Source of the DNA: Kineococcus mangrovi | Lineage (GTDB): Bacteria; Actinomycetota; Actinomycetes; Actinomycetales; Kineococcaceae | Reading direction: 5' to 3' | DNA: 64,000 nucleotides | NCBI RefSeq assembly: GCF_041320705.1 | Contig: NZ_JBGGTQ010000004.1 | Location: 62,001-126,000, forward strand | Shown: in pieces, positions 53,936-61,969 of the stretch | How the letters are laid out: every line of letters starts with the position of its first letter | Numbering within the stretch: the first letter of the stretch is position 1 | Position numbers and translations under genes: made by a program | The notes under the pieces: model-generated | What the model saw: the letters and a program-made list of their open reading frames with translations, nothing else | What the model was told of the DNA's origin: nothing | Databases searched by the model: none

Positions 53936-55612
53936 ATGGTGCTCACAGGAGGTCGGACCGGACGTGCTTCCGGTCGTTTCGTTCACGCCCGCGCGGTCCG
54001 GCCCTCGCGGCGGCGCTGGACGCTCGCCTCGCGCGTCCTCGTGCTGCAGCTGCTCGTCGTGGGCGTCGTCCTCGTGGGGGCGACGGCGGCCCTGGGCTGG
54101 CAGCTGCGCACCGACACCCGTCGCGACGCCACGACCCAGGTCACCGACGTCGCCGCCGCCGTCGCGCAGTCCCCCGACGTCCGCGGCGGCCTGGCCGATC
54201 CGGCCACCGCCGACCGGGCGGGCGTCCAGGACCACGTCGAGGCCGTCCGCCGTGCGACGGGCGTCTACTTCATCACCGTCATGGACCGCGAGAAGGTCCG
54301 CTGGACCCACCCCGACCCCCGCCGCATCGGGCAGACGTTCGTCGGCAACGCCGACGCCGCGCTGGCCGGCGGGGAGGTCGTCGAGACGTACACGGGCACG
54401 CTGGGGCCGTCGGTGCGGGCGGTGCTGCCGGTGCGCGGACCCGACGGCACCGTGGTGGGCGCGGTGGCGGCCGGGGTCGCGACGCGCTCGGTGACCCGGG
54501 ACCTGCTGGACCGGCTGCCCGTCCTCGTGCTCGCCCTGGCGCTGTCGCTGTCGCTGTCCCTCGTGGGCAGCTGGGCCCTGTCGCGGTGGGTGCGCCGCCG
54601 CACGCACGGCCTGGAACCGGCCGACCTGACCCGGCTGTGGGAGGTCAACGACGCCGTCCTGCACTCGCTGCGCGAGGGGCTGGTCGTCGTGGACGCGGCC
54701 GGGCGGGTGCAGGTGGCCAACGACGAGGCCCGTCGCCTCCTGCCGACGGGCGGGGACGGCGAGCTGGAGCTCGGCCCGGCGCTGAGCCGGCTGCTGGCGG
54801 CCGGGGAGGACGTCGTCGACGACGTGCAGGTGACCGACGACCGCGTCCTGGTGGTCAGCCGGCTCGACGCGCACTGGGAGGGCCGCCGCGTCGGCACCGT
54901 CGTGACCCTGCGCGACCACACCGAGCTGCAGGCCCTGACCCGCGACCTCGACGCGGTCCGGGGGCTGGCCGAGGCGCTGCGCTCGCAGGCCCACGAGTCG
55001 GCGAACCGGCTGCACGTGGTCGTGACGCTCGTCGAGCAGGGGCAGGCCGACCGCGCGGTGGAGTTCGCGACGGCGGAACTGGCGGCGGCGCAGCAGCTCA
55101 CCGACCTGGTCGTCGCCGACGTGGCGGACCCGGCCGTGGCCGCCCTGCTCATCGGCAAGTCCGCCCAGGCGGCCGAACGCGGCGTCGAGCTGGAGGTCGA
55201 ACCGGACACCGCCCTGGCCGAGGGGCTGCTGCCGGCGCGCGACCTCGTCACCGTCGTCGCCAACCTCGTCGACAACGCCGTCGAGGCCGCGATGGCGGCC
55301 CCCGGCCCCCGCTGGGTCCGCGTCCGCATCACCGCCCCGGCCGGTCGCGTCGAGGTGCGCGTCACCGACTCCGGCGAGGGGCTGCCCGCGGGCCGGCTGG
55401 AACGGGCGATGGAGCGCGGCTGGTCGCGCAAGGAGCACCGGCTGTCCCCCGGCGGCTCGCACGGCCTCGGGCTGGCCCTGGTGGGGCAGGTCGTCCGGCG
55501 CCACGGCGGCTCGGTGCGCGTGGAGGAGCCGGTGACGCTCGACGACGGCGGCGGGACGATGGTCGTGGAACTGCCCGTCCGGCTGCCCGCGCCCGCACCG
55601 GTGTCCTCGTGA
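53936..55612 (+). CDS. Sensor histidine kinase, CitA/DcuS family
   Basis: A 558-residue kinase. Helix 1 (about 33-55), an extracytoplasmic PASC-like sensor domain (about 58-190, with TGVYFITVMDREKVRWTHPDP and VVGAVAAGVAT), helix 2 (193-215) and a cytoplasmic PAS domain follow (EGLVVVDAAGRVQVANDEA). The SpoOB-type phosphoacceptor His353 is in QAHESANRLHVV, and the ATPase has NLVDNAVEAA and DSGEGLPAGRLERAM. The family senses citrate or C4-dicarboxylates. ATG 53936 has GGAGG nine bases upstream. It overlaps the response regulator gene by four bases and is divergent from dctA. Confidence 0.93.
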   Translation: MVLTGGRTGRASGRFVHARAVRPSRRRWTLASRVLVLQLLVVGVVLVGATAALGWQLRTDTRRDATTQVTDVAAAVAQSPDVRGGLADPATADRAGVQDHVEAVRRATGVYFITVMDREKVRWTHPDPRRIGQTFVGNADAALAGGEVVETYTGTLGPSVRAVLPVRGPDGTVVGAVAAGVATRSVTRDLLDRLPVLVLALALSLSLSLVGSWALSRWVRRRTHGLEPADLTRLWEVNDAVLHSLREGLVVVDAAGRVQVANDEARRLLPTGGDGELELGPALSRLLAAGEDVVDDVQVTDDRVLVVSRLDAHWEGRRVGTVVTLRDHTELQALTRDLDAVRGLAEALRSQAHESANRLHVVVTLVEQGQADRAVEFATAELAAAQQLTDLVVADVADPAVAALLIGKSAQAAERGVELEVEPDTALAEGLLPARDLVTVVANLVDNAVEAAMAAPGPRWVRVRITAPAGRVEVRVTDSGEGLPAGRLERAMERGWSRKEHRLSPGGSHGLGLALVGQVVRRHGGSVRVEEPVTLDDGGGTMVVELPVRLPAPAPVSS

Positions 55613-56307
55613 TCCGCGTCCTCGTCGTCGAGGACGACCCGGTGCTGGCGGCCGGGCACGCCGGCAAGGTGTCCGCGGTGCCGGGGTTCACCGTGGCGGC
55701 CGTCGCGAACTCCGGGCGCGAGGCCCTCGCCGCGGTGGGGGCGGCCGGGGAACGGACGCCCATCGACCTCGTGCTCCTCGACATGACGCTGCCCGACGTC
55801 GACGGCCTGCAGGTGCTGCGGGCCCTGCGCGCCGCGGCCGTGCCCGCCGACGTCATCGCCGTCACGGCCGCCCGCGACCCGGCCGTCGTCCGGCAGGCGC
55901 TGTCGATGGGGGTCGTGCAGTACCTGCTGAAGCCGTTCACGGCCGCCGCGCTGGAGGAGCGGCTGCGCGCCTACGCGCGGTTCCGGGCCGACGTCGCGGC
56001 CGCCTCGGGCGAGCACGGCATCGACCAGCGGGCCATCGACGAGGCGCTCGCGCAGCTGCGGACCTCGGCCGGCCCGGTGCGCGGGGTGGCCGGCCCGACG
56101 CTCCGGGCCGTGGTCGCGGCGTTGCGCGCAGCGCCTGCGGGAGAGGGGCTCTCGGCGGCCGAGGTGGCGGCGGGGACCGGGCTGTCCCGGGTGTCGGCGC
56201 GTCGCTACCTGGAGCACCTGACCAGTGCCGGACGGGTCCGGCGGGAACCGCGCTACGGCGGGTCCGGCCGGCCCGAGCTGGTCTACCACCCGACGTCCGC
56301 GCTCTGA
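55609..56307 (+). CDS. Response regulator, CitB/DpiA family
   Basis: A 232-residue regulator. The receiver domain has the acidic pair EDD (8-10), phosphoacceptor Asp58 in LVLLDMTLPD and Lys in YLLKPF. The C-terminal DNA-binding region has a winged helix pattern, LSAAEVAAGTGLSRVSARRYLEHLTSAGRVRREPRYG, typical of CitB/DpiA. It is cotranscribed with the kinase (GTGA overlap). The likely target is dctA through the repeats at 53882. Confidence 0.93.
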   Translation: MIRVLVVEDDPVLAAGHAGKVSAVPGFTVAAVANSGREALAAVGAAGERTPIDLVLLDMTLPDVDGLQVLRALRAAAVPADVIAVTAARDPAVVRQALSMGVVQYLLKPFTAAALEERLRAYARFRADVAAASGEHGIDQRAIDEALAQLRTSAGPVRGVAGPTLRAVVAALRAAPAGEGLSAAEVAAGTGLSRVSARRYLEHLTSAGRVRREPRYGGSGRPELVYHPTSAL

Positions 56308-56444
56308 TCCGCGTCGTGACCCGCGTCGTGACGGGCCCCGCCGGGGTCGACTCCCCTCCGGCCGGCCCCGGCGCGAACGGCCGTCCGCCCAGGCGGTGAG
56401 CGTATCGACTCCCGGGGGCGCGGGGGTTCCCGGCACCGGTGGCC

Positions 56445-56450
56445 TAGGGT
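56445..56450 (+). promoter_or_regulatory. -10 box of leaderless SMP-30 gene transcript
   Basis: TAGGGT ends seven bases before GTG 56458, with no ribosome binding site between them, so the transcript is probably leaderless. Confidence 0.55.
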
Positions 56451-56457
56451 TCTGGGC

Positions 56458-57330
56458 GTGGCAGCAGCGGAGCGCATCACCGACCGGCTCGTCGGACACG
56501 GGGAGGGGCCCTGCTGGTCCCCGACCTGGGGGGGTCTGCGCTTCGTCGACCTATACGAGGGCGACATCGTCACCCTCGGCCCCGACGGGTCGACCTCCCG
56601 CAAGCACTACGGGGACGTCGTGGCGATCAGCCGGCCGCGCGTCGGCGGGGGAGCGGTCGTCGCCGTCGAACGCGGTTTCGTCCTCGAGGACGCCGACGGT
56701 GAGCTGACCCGCCTGCCGGAGCTGTGGGGCCCGCGCGTGCGGATCCGCATGAACGAGGGCGGCTGCGACCCCGACGGCCGCTTCTACGCCGGGAGCATGG
56801 CCTACGACCAGGCCGACGGCAGGGGCGAGGGGCGCGGGGCGGTGTTCCGCCTCGACGCCGCCGGCGACGTCGAGGTCGTCGTCGAGCACGTGACGATCTC
56901 CAACGGCCTGGGCTGGAGCCCGGACGGCGCCCTCGCCTACTACAACGACACCCCCACGGGCCGCACCGACGTCTTCGACTACTCCCGCGACGGCGGGCTG
57001 GCGAACCGCCGCCCCTTCGCCCAGGTCAACGACGACAGCGGGCTCAACCGGCCCGACGGGCTGTGCGTCGACGCCGAGGGCGGGGTGTGGATGGGCCTGT
57101 TCGGCGGGTCCGCCGTCCGCCGCTACGCCCCCGACGGCACGCTCGACGCGGTCGTCGAGGTCGGGGCCCGGCAGGTGACCGCCTGCACCTTCGGCGGCGA
57201 CGACTACTCCGAGCTGTTCATCACCACGTCGCGCGAGGGCCTGGCCGACGACGACGACCCCGCCGCCGGGAGCGTCTTCCGGTACGTGCCGGGCGTGAAG
57301 GGGATGGCGGCGCTGCCGTACGCGGGCTGA
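56458..57330 (+). CDS. SMP-30/gluconolactonase-family protein
   Basis: A 290-residue six-bladed propeller enzyme of the SMP-30/LRE family, which usually hydrolyses sugar lactones with a bound divalent metal. The metal-site Glu is in GHGEGPCWSP. Other conserved segments are MNEGGCDPDGRFYAGSMAYD, TISNGLGWSPDG with Asn and Asp ligands, YYNDTPTGRTDVFDY, GLNRPDGLCVDAEGGVWMG and FITTSREGL. The true substrate is unknown. Transcription looks leaderless (box at 56445). No sugar-pathway gene is adjacent. Confidence 0.9.
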   Translation: MAAAERITDRLVGHGEGPCWSPTWGGLRFVDLYEGDIVTLGPDGSTSRKHYGDVVAISRPRVGGGAVVAVERGFVLEDADGELTRLPELWGPRVRIRMNEGGCDPDGRFYAGSMAYDQADGRGEGRGAVFRLDAAGDVEVVVEHVTISNGLGWSPDGALAYYNDTPTGRTDVFDYSRDGGLANRRPFAQVNDDSGLNRPDGLCVDAEGGVWMGLFGGSAVRRYAPDGTLDAVVEVGARQVTACTFGGDDYSELFITTSREGLADDDDPAAGSVFRYVPGVKGMAALPYAG

Positions 57331-57363
57331 CCCGCGGGCCGACCCGCGAGCCGACCCGGACGG

Positions 57364-57654
57364 TCAGCAGGGGGTGACGCGGACGAGGGACTCGGCGACG
57401 ACGAGGTCGCTGGTCCACGTCACGTCCACGCACCGGCCCGGGCGCACCCCGGCCAGGGCCAGGTGCTCGACGTGCTCGCGGTCCAGGCAGACGTCGTGCC
57501 CGGAGGTGGTCAGGCAGACCTCGCCGGGGGCGGCGCTCGTCACCGTGCCCCGCGCCGTCGTCGGCGCGGGCTGACGCAGCAGCACCACCCCGGCGACGGC
57601 GACGAGCACGGCCATGACGAGGACGGGCACCACCCGGCCGACCTTGTTGACCAC
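57364..57654 (-). CDS. Small single-helix exported/membrane protein
   Basis: A 96-residue protein with a short basic start, a hydrophobic helix (VVPVLVMAVLVAVAGVVLL, about residues 8-26) and an outside domain with three cysteines (EVCLTTSGHDVCLDREH, RCVDVTW). It looks membrane-anchored, with the small domain outside the cell. GTG 57654 is the natural start. I do not recognise the family. It lies downstream of the MerR gene, on the same strand, 35 bases apart, and may be cotranscribed. Confidence 0.6.
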   Translation of the reverse strand: MVNKVGRVVPVLVMAVLVAVAGVVLLRQPAPTTARGTVTSAAPGEVCLTTSGHDVCLDREHVEHLALAGVRPGRCVDVTWTSDLVVAESLVRVTPC

Positions 57655-57689
57655 ACCGCGTGATCGGCCGCGGAGGGGGCCGGCTTGAG

Positions 57690-58136
57690 TCAGGCGGTGG
57701 GGTGCGCCTCGCGGACCGGCGGCTCGGGCGCGGGGGACCCGCCGTCGTGGCGGCCCTCGGCCTCCTCGCGCAGCCGCTGCGCGAACTCCTCGGCCATCAT
57801 CAGCCGGTCGCGCAGCTTCCCCACGCGCGCCTCGGCGGCCTGCCGGAACTCCTCCAGCGTGGCGAACAGCTGCTCGCGGGGCGTGTCGGAGGCGACGCGG
57901 CCGTCGAGGGCGTCGAGGACGGACAGCAGCTCGCGCATCTCGTCGAGGGAGAAGTCCAGCGGCTTCATGCGCTTGAGGACGAGCAGCCGGTAGACGTCCA
58001 TCTCGGTGTAGAGCCGGAAGCCGCCGGGCGTGCGCTGCGAGGGGGAGACCAGGCCCATCTCGTCGTAGTACCGGATGGTGCGGAAGCTGTACCCGACCCG
58101 CTCGGCGACCTCGCCGATCTGCATGAGTCCGGACAC
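57690..58136 (-). CDS. MerR-family transcription regulator
   Basis: A 148-residue regulator. The winged helix (LMQIGEVAERVGYSFRTIRYYDEMGLVSPSQRTPGGFRLYTE) is at the N-terminus, followed by LVLKRMKPLDFSLDEMRELLSVL and a long C-terminal coiled coil (LEEFRQAAEARVGKLRDRLMMAEEF). No metal- or ligand-binding Cys is present, so the signal is unclear. GTG 58136 is chosen over ATG 58124 because AGGGGG lies upstream of it and relatives have a few residues before MQIGEVA. It is divergent from the NlpC/P60 gene region. Confidence 0.88.
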   Translation of the reverse strand: MSGLMQIGEVAERVGYSFRTIRYYDEMGLVSPSQRTPGGFRLYTEMDVYRLLVLKRMKPLDFSLDEMRELLSVLDALDGRVASDTPREQLFATLEEFRQAAEARVGKLRDRLMMAEEFAQRLREEAEGRHDGGSPAPEPPVREAHPTA

Positions 58137-58299
58137 CACTACCCCCTGCTCGCCGACCGCCGTCGTCACGACGGCGGTCGGACGACGGTCGATCGTAACG
58201 GTCCGGGCACGGCGGCCGGGCGGGCTCGGGGAGCACCTCACCCGTTCGTCCGCGCGACGGACCCGGTGCCGGGTGTTCCCCCGCGGGACGCGTGGTGCG

Positions 58300-58305
58300 T
58301 ATTCT
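58300..58305 (+). promoter_or_regulatory. -10 box upstream of NlpC/P60 gene
   Basis: TATTCT is the best -10 sequence in the area, with TTCCCC at 58276-58281 as a possible -35 (spacer 18). The predicted start of transcription falls at the GTG of the short ORF at 58313. Confidence 0.55.
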
Positions 58306-58312
58306 TCACGCC

Positions 58313-58351
58313 GTGACGGGACTGACTACCAAGGGTGACCATCGTGGGTGA
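58313..58351 (+). CDS. Possible 12-aa leaderless upstream ORF
   Basis: GTG 58313 lies seven bases after the TATTCT box and opens a 12-codon frame (VTGLTTKGDHRG) ending TGA at 58351. The frame overlaps the start of the NlpC/P60 gene (GTG 58344). Translation of a leaderless mRNA would begin here and could feed ribosomes into the main gene. This is inferred from position only. Confidence 0.35.
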   Translation: MTGLTTKGDHRG

Positions 58352-59573
58352 ACGCACCACCCGGCGCACGCTGCTGCTGGCGTTCGCCGCCGCCCTCCCG
58401 GTCGCCGCGATCGGCGGGCTGCCGGGCGCCGCGGCCGCCGACCCCGTCTACCCCAGCCAGGGCGACGTCGACGCGGCCCGGGCCGCAGCCGACGCCCAGG
58501 CCGCCCAGGTCGCCTCCCTGCAGGCCCAGCTGACCGCCCAGCAGGACGCGCTCGACGCGGCGCAGACGACGTTGTCCGTCGCCGCCGAGGACTACGACGA
58601 GGCCCGCGCCCTCCTGCAGCAGCGGACCGCCGAGGCGAACGCCGCGCAGGCCGCCGCCGACCGCGCCGCCGCCGCCTACGAGCAGGCCCGCGCCGCGCTG
58701 GGCCGCGTCGCCTCCGAGCAGTACCGCGGCGTCTCCGACGGCTGGTCGCCCCTGGCCACCGTCGCGACGAGCGGCGACATCGAGGACTACGTCAACGGCC
58801 GGGCCACGCTCGAGCACCTCGCCGGCGGGCGCGCCGACGTCCAGCGGGAGGCCGCCGACGCCAAGGCGCTCGCGCAGTCCACCGCCGCGCAGGCCGCCGC
58901 CGCGAGGACGGCCCAGCAGGACGCGACGACGCAGGCCGCCGCGGCCCGGGCCACCGCCCAGCGGGCCGCGGACGCCGCGACCACCGTCGTGGCCGCCACC
59001 CAGCAGCGGACCGACGCGCTCATCGCCCAGCTCGCGACCCTGCAGCAGACGTCCGTGCAGCTCGAGCAGCAGCGGCAGGCCGGTCTGGAGGCCGAGCGCC
59101 AGGCCGCCGCGGCCGCCGCCGCCCAGGCCGCGGCGCAGGCGGCCGCGCGCTCGGCGGCCCGCAGCTCCGGCGCCGCGTCCGTCCGGCGCGCCGCCGCGCC
59201 GACGGCCGGGGCGGGCACCGCGGTGGACCAGGCGCTCGCCGAGCTCGGCAAGCCGTACCTGTGGGCCGCCGACGGCCCCGACTCCTTCGACTGCTCCGGC
59301 CTGACGATGCACGCGTGGGCCGCCGCCGGCGTCTCGCTGCCGCACTCCTCGCGGATGCAGTACTCCGGCCAGGCCAAGGTCGACCTCGCCGACCTGCGAC
59401 CCGGCGACCTCGTCTTCTACGCGACCGACACGTCCGACCCCTCGACCATCCACCACGTCGGCATGGTCATCGCGCCGGGGACGATGGTGGAGGCGCCGCA
59501 CACGGGCGCGAACGTGCGGACCAGTTCGATCTACCGCTCGGGGCTCCTGCCCCTGGGCACGCGCCCCTCCTGA
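58344..59573 (+). CDS. Secreted NlpC/P60 peptidoglycan hydrolase
   Basis: A 409-residue exported cell-wall peptidase. It has a signal peptide (TTRRTLLLAFAAALPVAAIG, cleavage near AAAADP), a long Ala/Gln-rich coiled coil (about 40-275) and a C-terminal NlpC/P60 domain. Catalytic Cys317 is in FDCSGLTMHAW, His371 is in IHHVGMVI, and a polar third residue follows. The coiled coil resembles the RipA/RipC type that is held inactive or docked to divisome partners. GTG 58344 is chosen because AAGGG lies eight bases upstream; GTG 58335 is an alternative. Confidence 0.9.
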   Translation: MGERTTRRTLLLAFAAALPVAAIGGLPGAAAADPVYPSQGDVDAARAAADAQAAQVASLQAQLTAQQDALDAAQTTLSVAAEDYDEARALLQQRTAEANAAQAAADRAAAAYEQARAALGRVASEQYRGVSDGWSPLATVATSGDIEDYVNGRATLEHLAGGRADVQREAADAKALAQSTAAQAAAARTAQQDATTQAAAARATAQRAADAATTVVAATQQRTDALIAQLATLQQTSVQLEQQRQAGLEAERQAAAAAAAQAAAQAAARSAARSSGAASVRRAAAPTAGAGTAVDQALAELGKPYLWAADGPDSFDCSGLTMHAWAAAGVSLPHSSRMQYSGQAKVDLADLRPGDLVFYATDTSDPSTIHHVGMVIAPGTMVEAPHTGANVRTSSIYRSGLLPLGTRPS

Positions 59574-59599
59574 CCCCGCGCCCGGCGCCGTCGCCGGTG

Positions 59600-59669
59600 C
59601 CGGGGGTGGGGTCGTCGACACCTCGCGCCCGACCTGCGAGCCGGCAGGGTCGACGTCCCCACCCCCCGG
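59600..59669. terminator. Imperfect long hairpin between convergent genes
   Basis: CCGGGGGTGGGG followed by TCGTCGA on the left is largely complementary to TCGACGTCCCCACCCCCCGG on the right, with a loop of about 30 bases. It separates the NlpC/P60 gene from convergent ppa. Confidence 0.5.
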
Positions 59670-59677
59670 GGCGGGCG

Positions 59678-60199
59678 TCAGTGCCCGGAGGCGCCCAGCT
59701 CGTAGGACGTGCCCCTGGCGCGCTCGATGCTCGCCTGGATCTCCTTCTCCGCCTCCTCGCGACCGGCCCAGTTCGCGCCCTCGACGCTCTTGCCGGGTTC
59801 GAGGTCCTTGTAGGTCTCGAAGAAGTGCTGGATCTCCAGGCGGTCGAACTCGCTGATGTCGCCGAGGTCCTGGGTGCCGTCCCAGCGGGGGTCGCCCGCC
59901 GGCACCGCGAGGATCTTGTCGTCGCCGCCGGCCTCGTCGCGCATGTGGAAGAGGCCGATGGCCCGGCAGGTGATGAGGCAGCCGGGGAACGTGGGCTCCT
60001 CGAGGATGACGAGGACGTCCAGCGGGTCCCCGTCCTCGCCCAGCGTGCCCTCGATGAAACCGTAGTCGTGCGGGTACCGCGTCGAGGTGAAGAGCATGCG
60101 GTCCAGCCGGATCCGGCCCGACTCGTGGTCGACCTCGTACTTGTTGCGCTGACCCTTGGGGATCTCGATGGTCGCGTCGAACTCGACTGGGGTGCTCAC
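59678..60199 (-). CDS. ppa: Soluble inorganic pyrophosphatase
   Basis: A 173-residue family I pyrophosphatase that drives biosynthesis by removing PPi. Family signatures are [45 protein letters not shown] with the metal-binding Asp residues, [13 protein letters not shown] and [15 protein letters not shown]. Length is as expected. GTG 60199 gives the standard start MSTPVEF. It is divergent from the D-Ala-D-Ala carboxypeptidase gene, a common actinobacterial neighbour pair. The membrane pyrophosphatase at 26395 shares its substrate. Confidence 0.97.
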   Translation of the reverse strand: MSTPVEFDATIEIPKGQRNKYEVDHESGRIRLDRMLFTSTRYPHDYGFIEGTLGEDGDPLDVLVILEEPTFPGCLITCRAIGLFHMRDEAGGDDKILAVPAGDPRWDGTQDLGDISEFDRLEIQHFFETYKDLEPGKSVEGANWAGREEAEKEIQASIERARGTSYELGASGH

Positions 60200-60406
60200 G
60201 TGGCTCCTCTCGACCGGGGTCGTCCGACCCCGTCCGTCACGGTGTGGTTCACGGCCGGCCGGAGGGCTCCCGGCCGGCGGACCGCGCTAGTGTCGCGCAG
60301 AGACGGCCCGCGGAACGAACCGGGTGCGACGCGCGATGCGCCGCCCGTGACCGCCCGTGACGGGTTCAGGGGCGGGTTCGAGGGTCGGGACTGACGGGGG
60401 AGCGGC

Positions 60407-61840
60407 GTGCGCGGGGTCCGGACGGTCCTGGCCGGCGGGGCCGCCGTCGTGGTCCTCGCCACCGGGTACGCCGGTCTCGACGTGACCGGCGCGGTCCCCG
60501 GTCCGCTGACGACGACCCCCGCCCCCACCGCGGCCCCCCTGCCCACCGCCCCCGGGGCGCAGCCGCCGCCGCAGACCCCGGCCCCCGTCCTGCCCACCCT
60601 GGACGCCGGCGCCCCCGTCCCGGACCCGGCCGCCCTGGCCCGCGCGGTCGGCCCGCTCCTGACCGACCCGGCCCTCGGCGCCTCGGTGTCCGCCAGCGTC
60701 GTCGACGCCCGCACCGGCCGGTCGCTGCTGGCCACCGCCGAGACCGTCCCCCGCACCCCCGCCTCCACGACGAAGGTCCTCACCGCCGTCGCCGCCCTGC
60801 GCGCCCTGGGCGACACCACCCGCGTCCAGACGCGCGTCGTCGCGGGCAGCACCCCCGACGAGGTCGTGCTCGTCGCCGGCGGGGACGTCCTGCTGGCCGC
60901 CGGAGCGGGGGACCCCGACGCCGTCGACGGCCACGCCGGGCTCGGCGACCTCGCCGCCCGGACGGCCGACTCCCTGCGCGCGGCGGGCCGGAGCACGGTC
61001 GCCGTCCGCCTCGACGACGGCCTCTTCACGGGCCCGGCGACGTCCCCCGGCTGGGGTCCCGGCGACGTCGGCGCCGGGTTCGTCATGCCCATCGCCCCGC
61101 TGGCCGTCGACGAGGCCCGCCTGGCGGCCGGGGAGTACGCCCCCCGGGCCCCCGACCCGGCGGCGGCCGCGGCCCGCCTCTTCGCCCAAGCCCTCGCCGC
61201 GGACGGCATCACCGTCCTCGACGCCGGGGCCGGGCCCGTCGTGCGGGTGCCGGCCCCCGCCGGGGCCGCGGTGCTGGCGTCGGTCTCCTCGGCCACGACC
61301 GCCGAGCAGGTCGAGTTCATGCTGACCGCCAGCGACAACACCCTCGCCGAGGTCCTCGCCCGCCGCGTGGCCCTGGCCACCGGCCGCCCCGGCACCTTCG
61401 ACGACGCCTCCGCGGCCGTCGTCGAGCAGGTCGCCGACCTCGGCGTCGACGTCACCGGCGTGCAGCTGCAGGGCGCCAGCGGCCTGGGCCGGGACACCCG
61501 CATCCCCGCCCGCACGCTCACGGACGTCCTGAGCCTCGTCGCCTCCGGCGAGCACCCCGAGCTGGGACCGGTCGCGGCCGGGCTGCCGGTGGCCGGCGTC
61601 AGCGGGACGCTCCTGGACCGCTACGACCAGCCCGGCACGACCGCCGCCGCCGGGGTCGTGCGCGCCAAGACCGGCACCCTCACCGGCGTCAGCAGCCTCG
61701 CCGGTCTCCTGCGCGACACCGACGGGCGACTGCTCGCCTTCGCCGTGATGTCCGACAGCGTCGTCCCGGGCGGGTCGGTGTCCGCGCGCCGGGCCCAGGA
61801 CCGGTTCGCCACGGCGCTCGCGGGCTGCGGCTGCCGCTGA
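60407..61840 (+). CDS. dacB: D-alanyl-D-alanine carboxypeptidase (PBP4 family)
   Basis: A 477-residue exported penicillin-binding protein that trims or cleaves peptidoglycan peptides. It has an N-terminal signal or anchor helix (VLAGGAAVVVLATGYAGL), then a Pro/Thr/Ala linker. The S13-type domain has Ser120 in ASTTK (Lys123), Ser309-Asp-Asn311 in TASDNTLAE and Lys421-Thr-Gly in AKTGTLTG. FVMPIAPLAVDEAR is typical of PBP4. A TAGTGT box at 60288 could be the -10, leaving a leader of about 110 bases. The next genes, metalloprotease and tilS, follow in the same direction. Confidence 0.94.
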   Translation: MRGVRTVLAGGAAVVVLATGYAGLDVTGAVPGPLTTTPAPTAAPLPTAPGAQPPPQTPAPVLPTLDAGAPVPDPAALARAVGPLLTDPALGASVSASVVDARTGRSLLATAETVPRTPASTTKVLTAVAALRALGDTTRVQTRVVAGSTPDEVVLVAGGDVLLAAGAGDPDAVDGHAGLGDLAARTADSLRAAGRSTVAVRLDDGLFTGPATSPGWGPGDVGAGFVMPIAPLAVDEARLAAGEYAPRAPDPAAAAARLFAQALAADGITVLDAGAGPVVRVPAPAGAAVLASVSSATTAEQVEFMLTASDNTLAEVLARRVALATGRPGTFDDASAAVVEQVADLGVDVTGVQLQGASGLGRDTRIPARTLTDVLSLVASGEHPELGPVAAGLPVAGVSGTLLDRYDQPGTTAAAGVVRAKTGTLTGVSSLAGLLRDTDGRLLAFAVMSDSVVPGGSVSARRAQDRFATALAGCGCR

Positions 61841-61957
61841 ACCTCCTGCGCGCTCCCTCCCCGCGGTCGGTGGGGGTGGGCACGGGGTGACCTCGTGCCC
61901 GGACGGACGGTGGGCGGCAGGGCCCGTGCCCCGTCTCGCGCAGGCGGCGTCGCCGCG

Positions 61958-61963
61958 TACGGT
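61958..61963 (+). promoter_or_regulatory. -10 box of leaderless metalloprotease transcript
   Basis: TACGGT ends six bases before ATG 61970, with no ribosome binding site between them. Confidence 0.5.
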
Positions 61964-61969
61964 GCGGAC

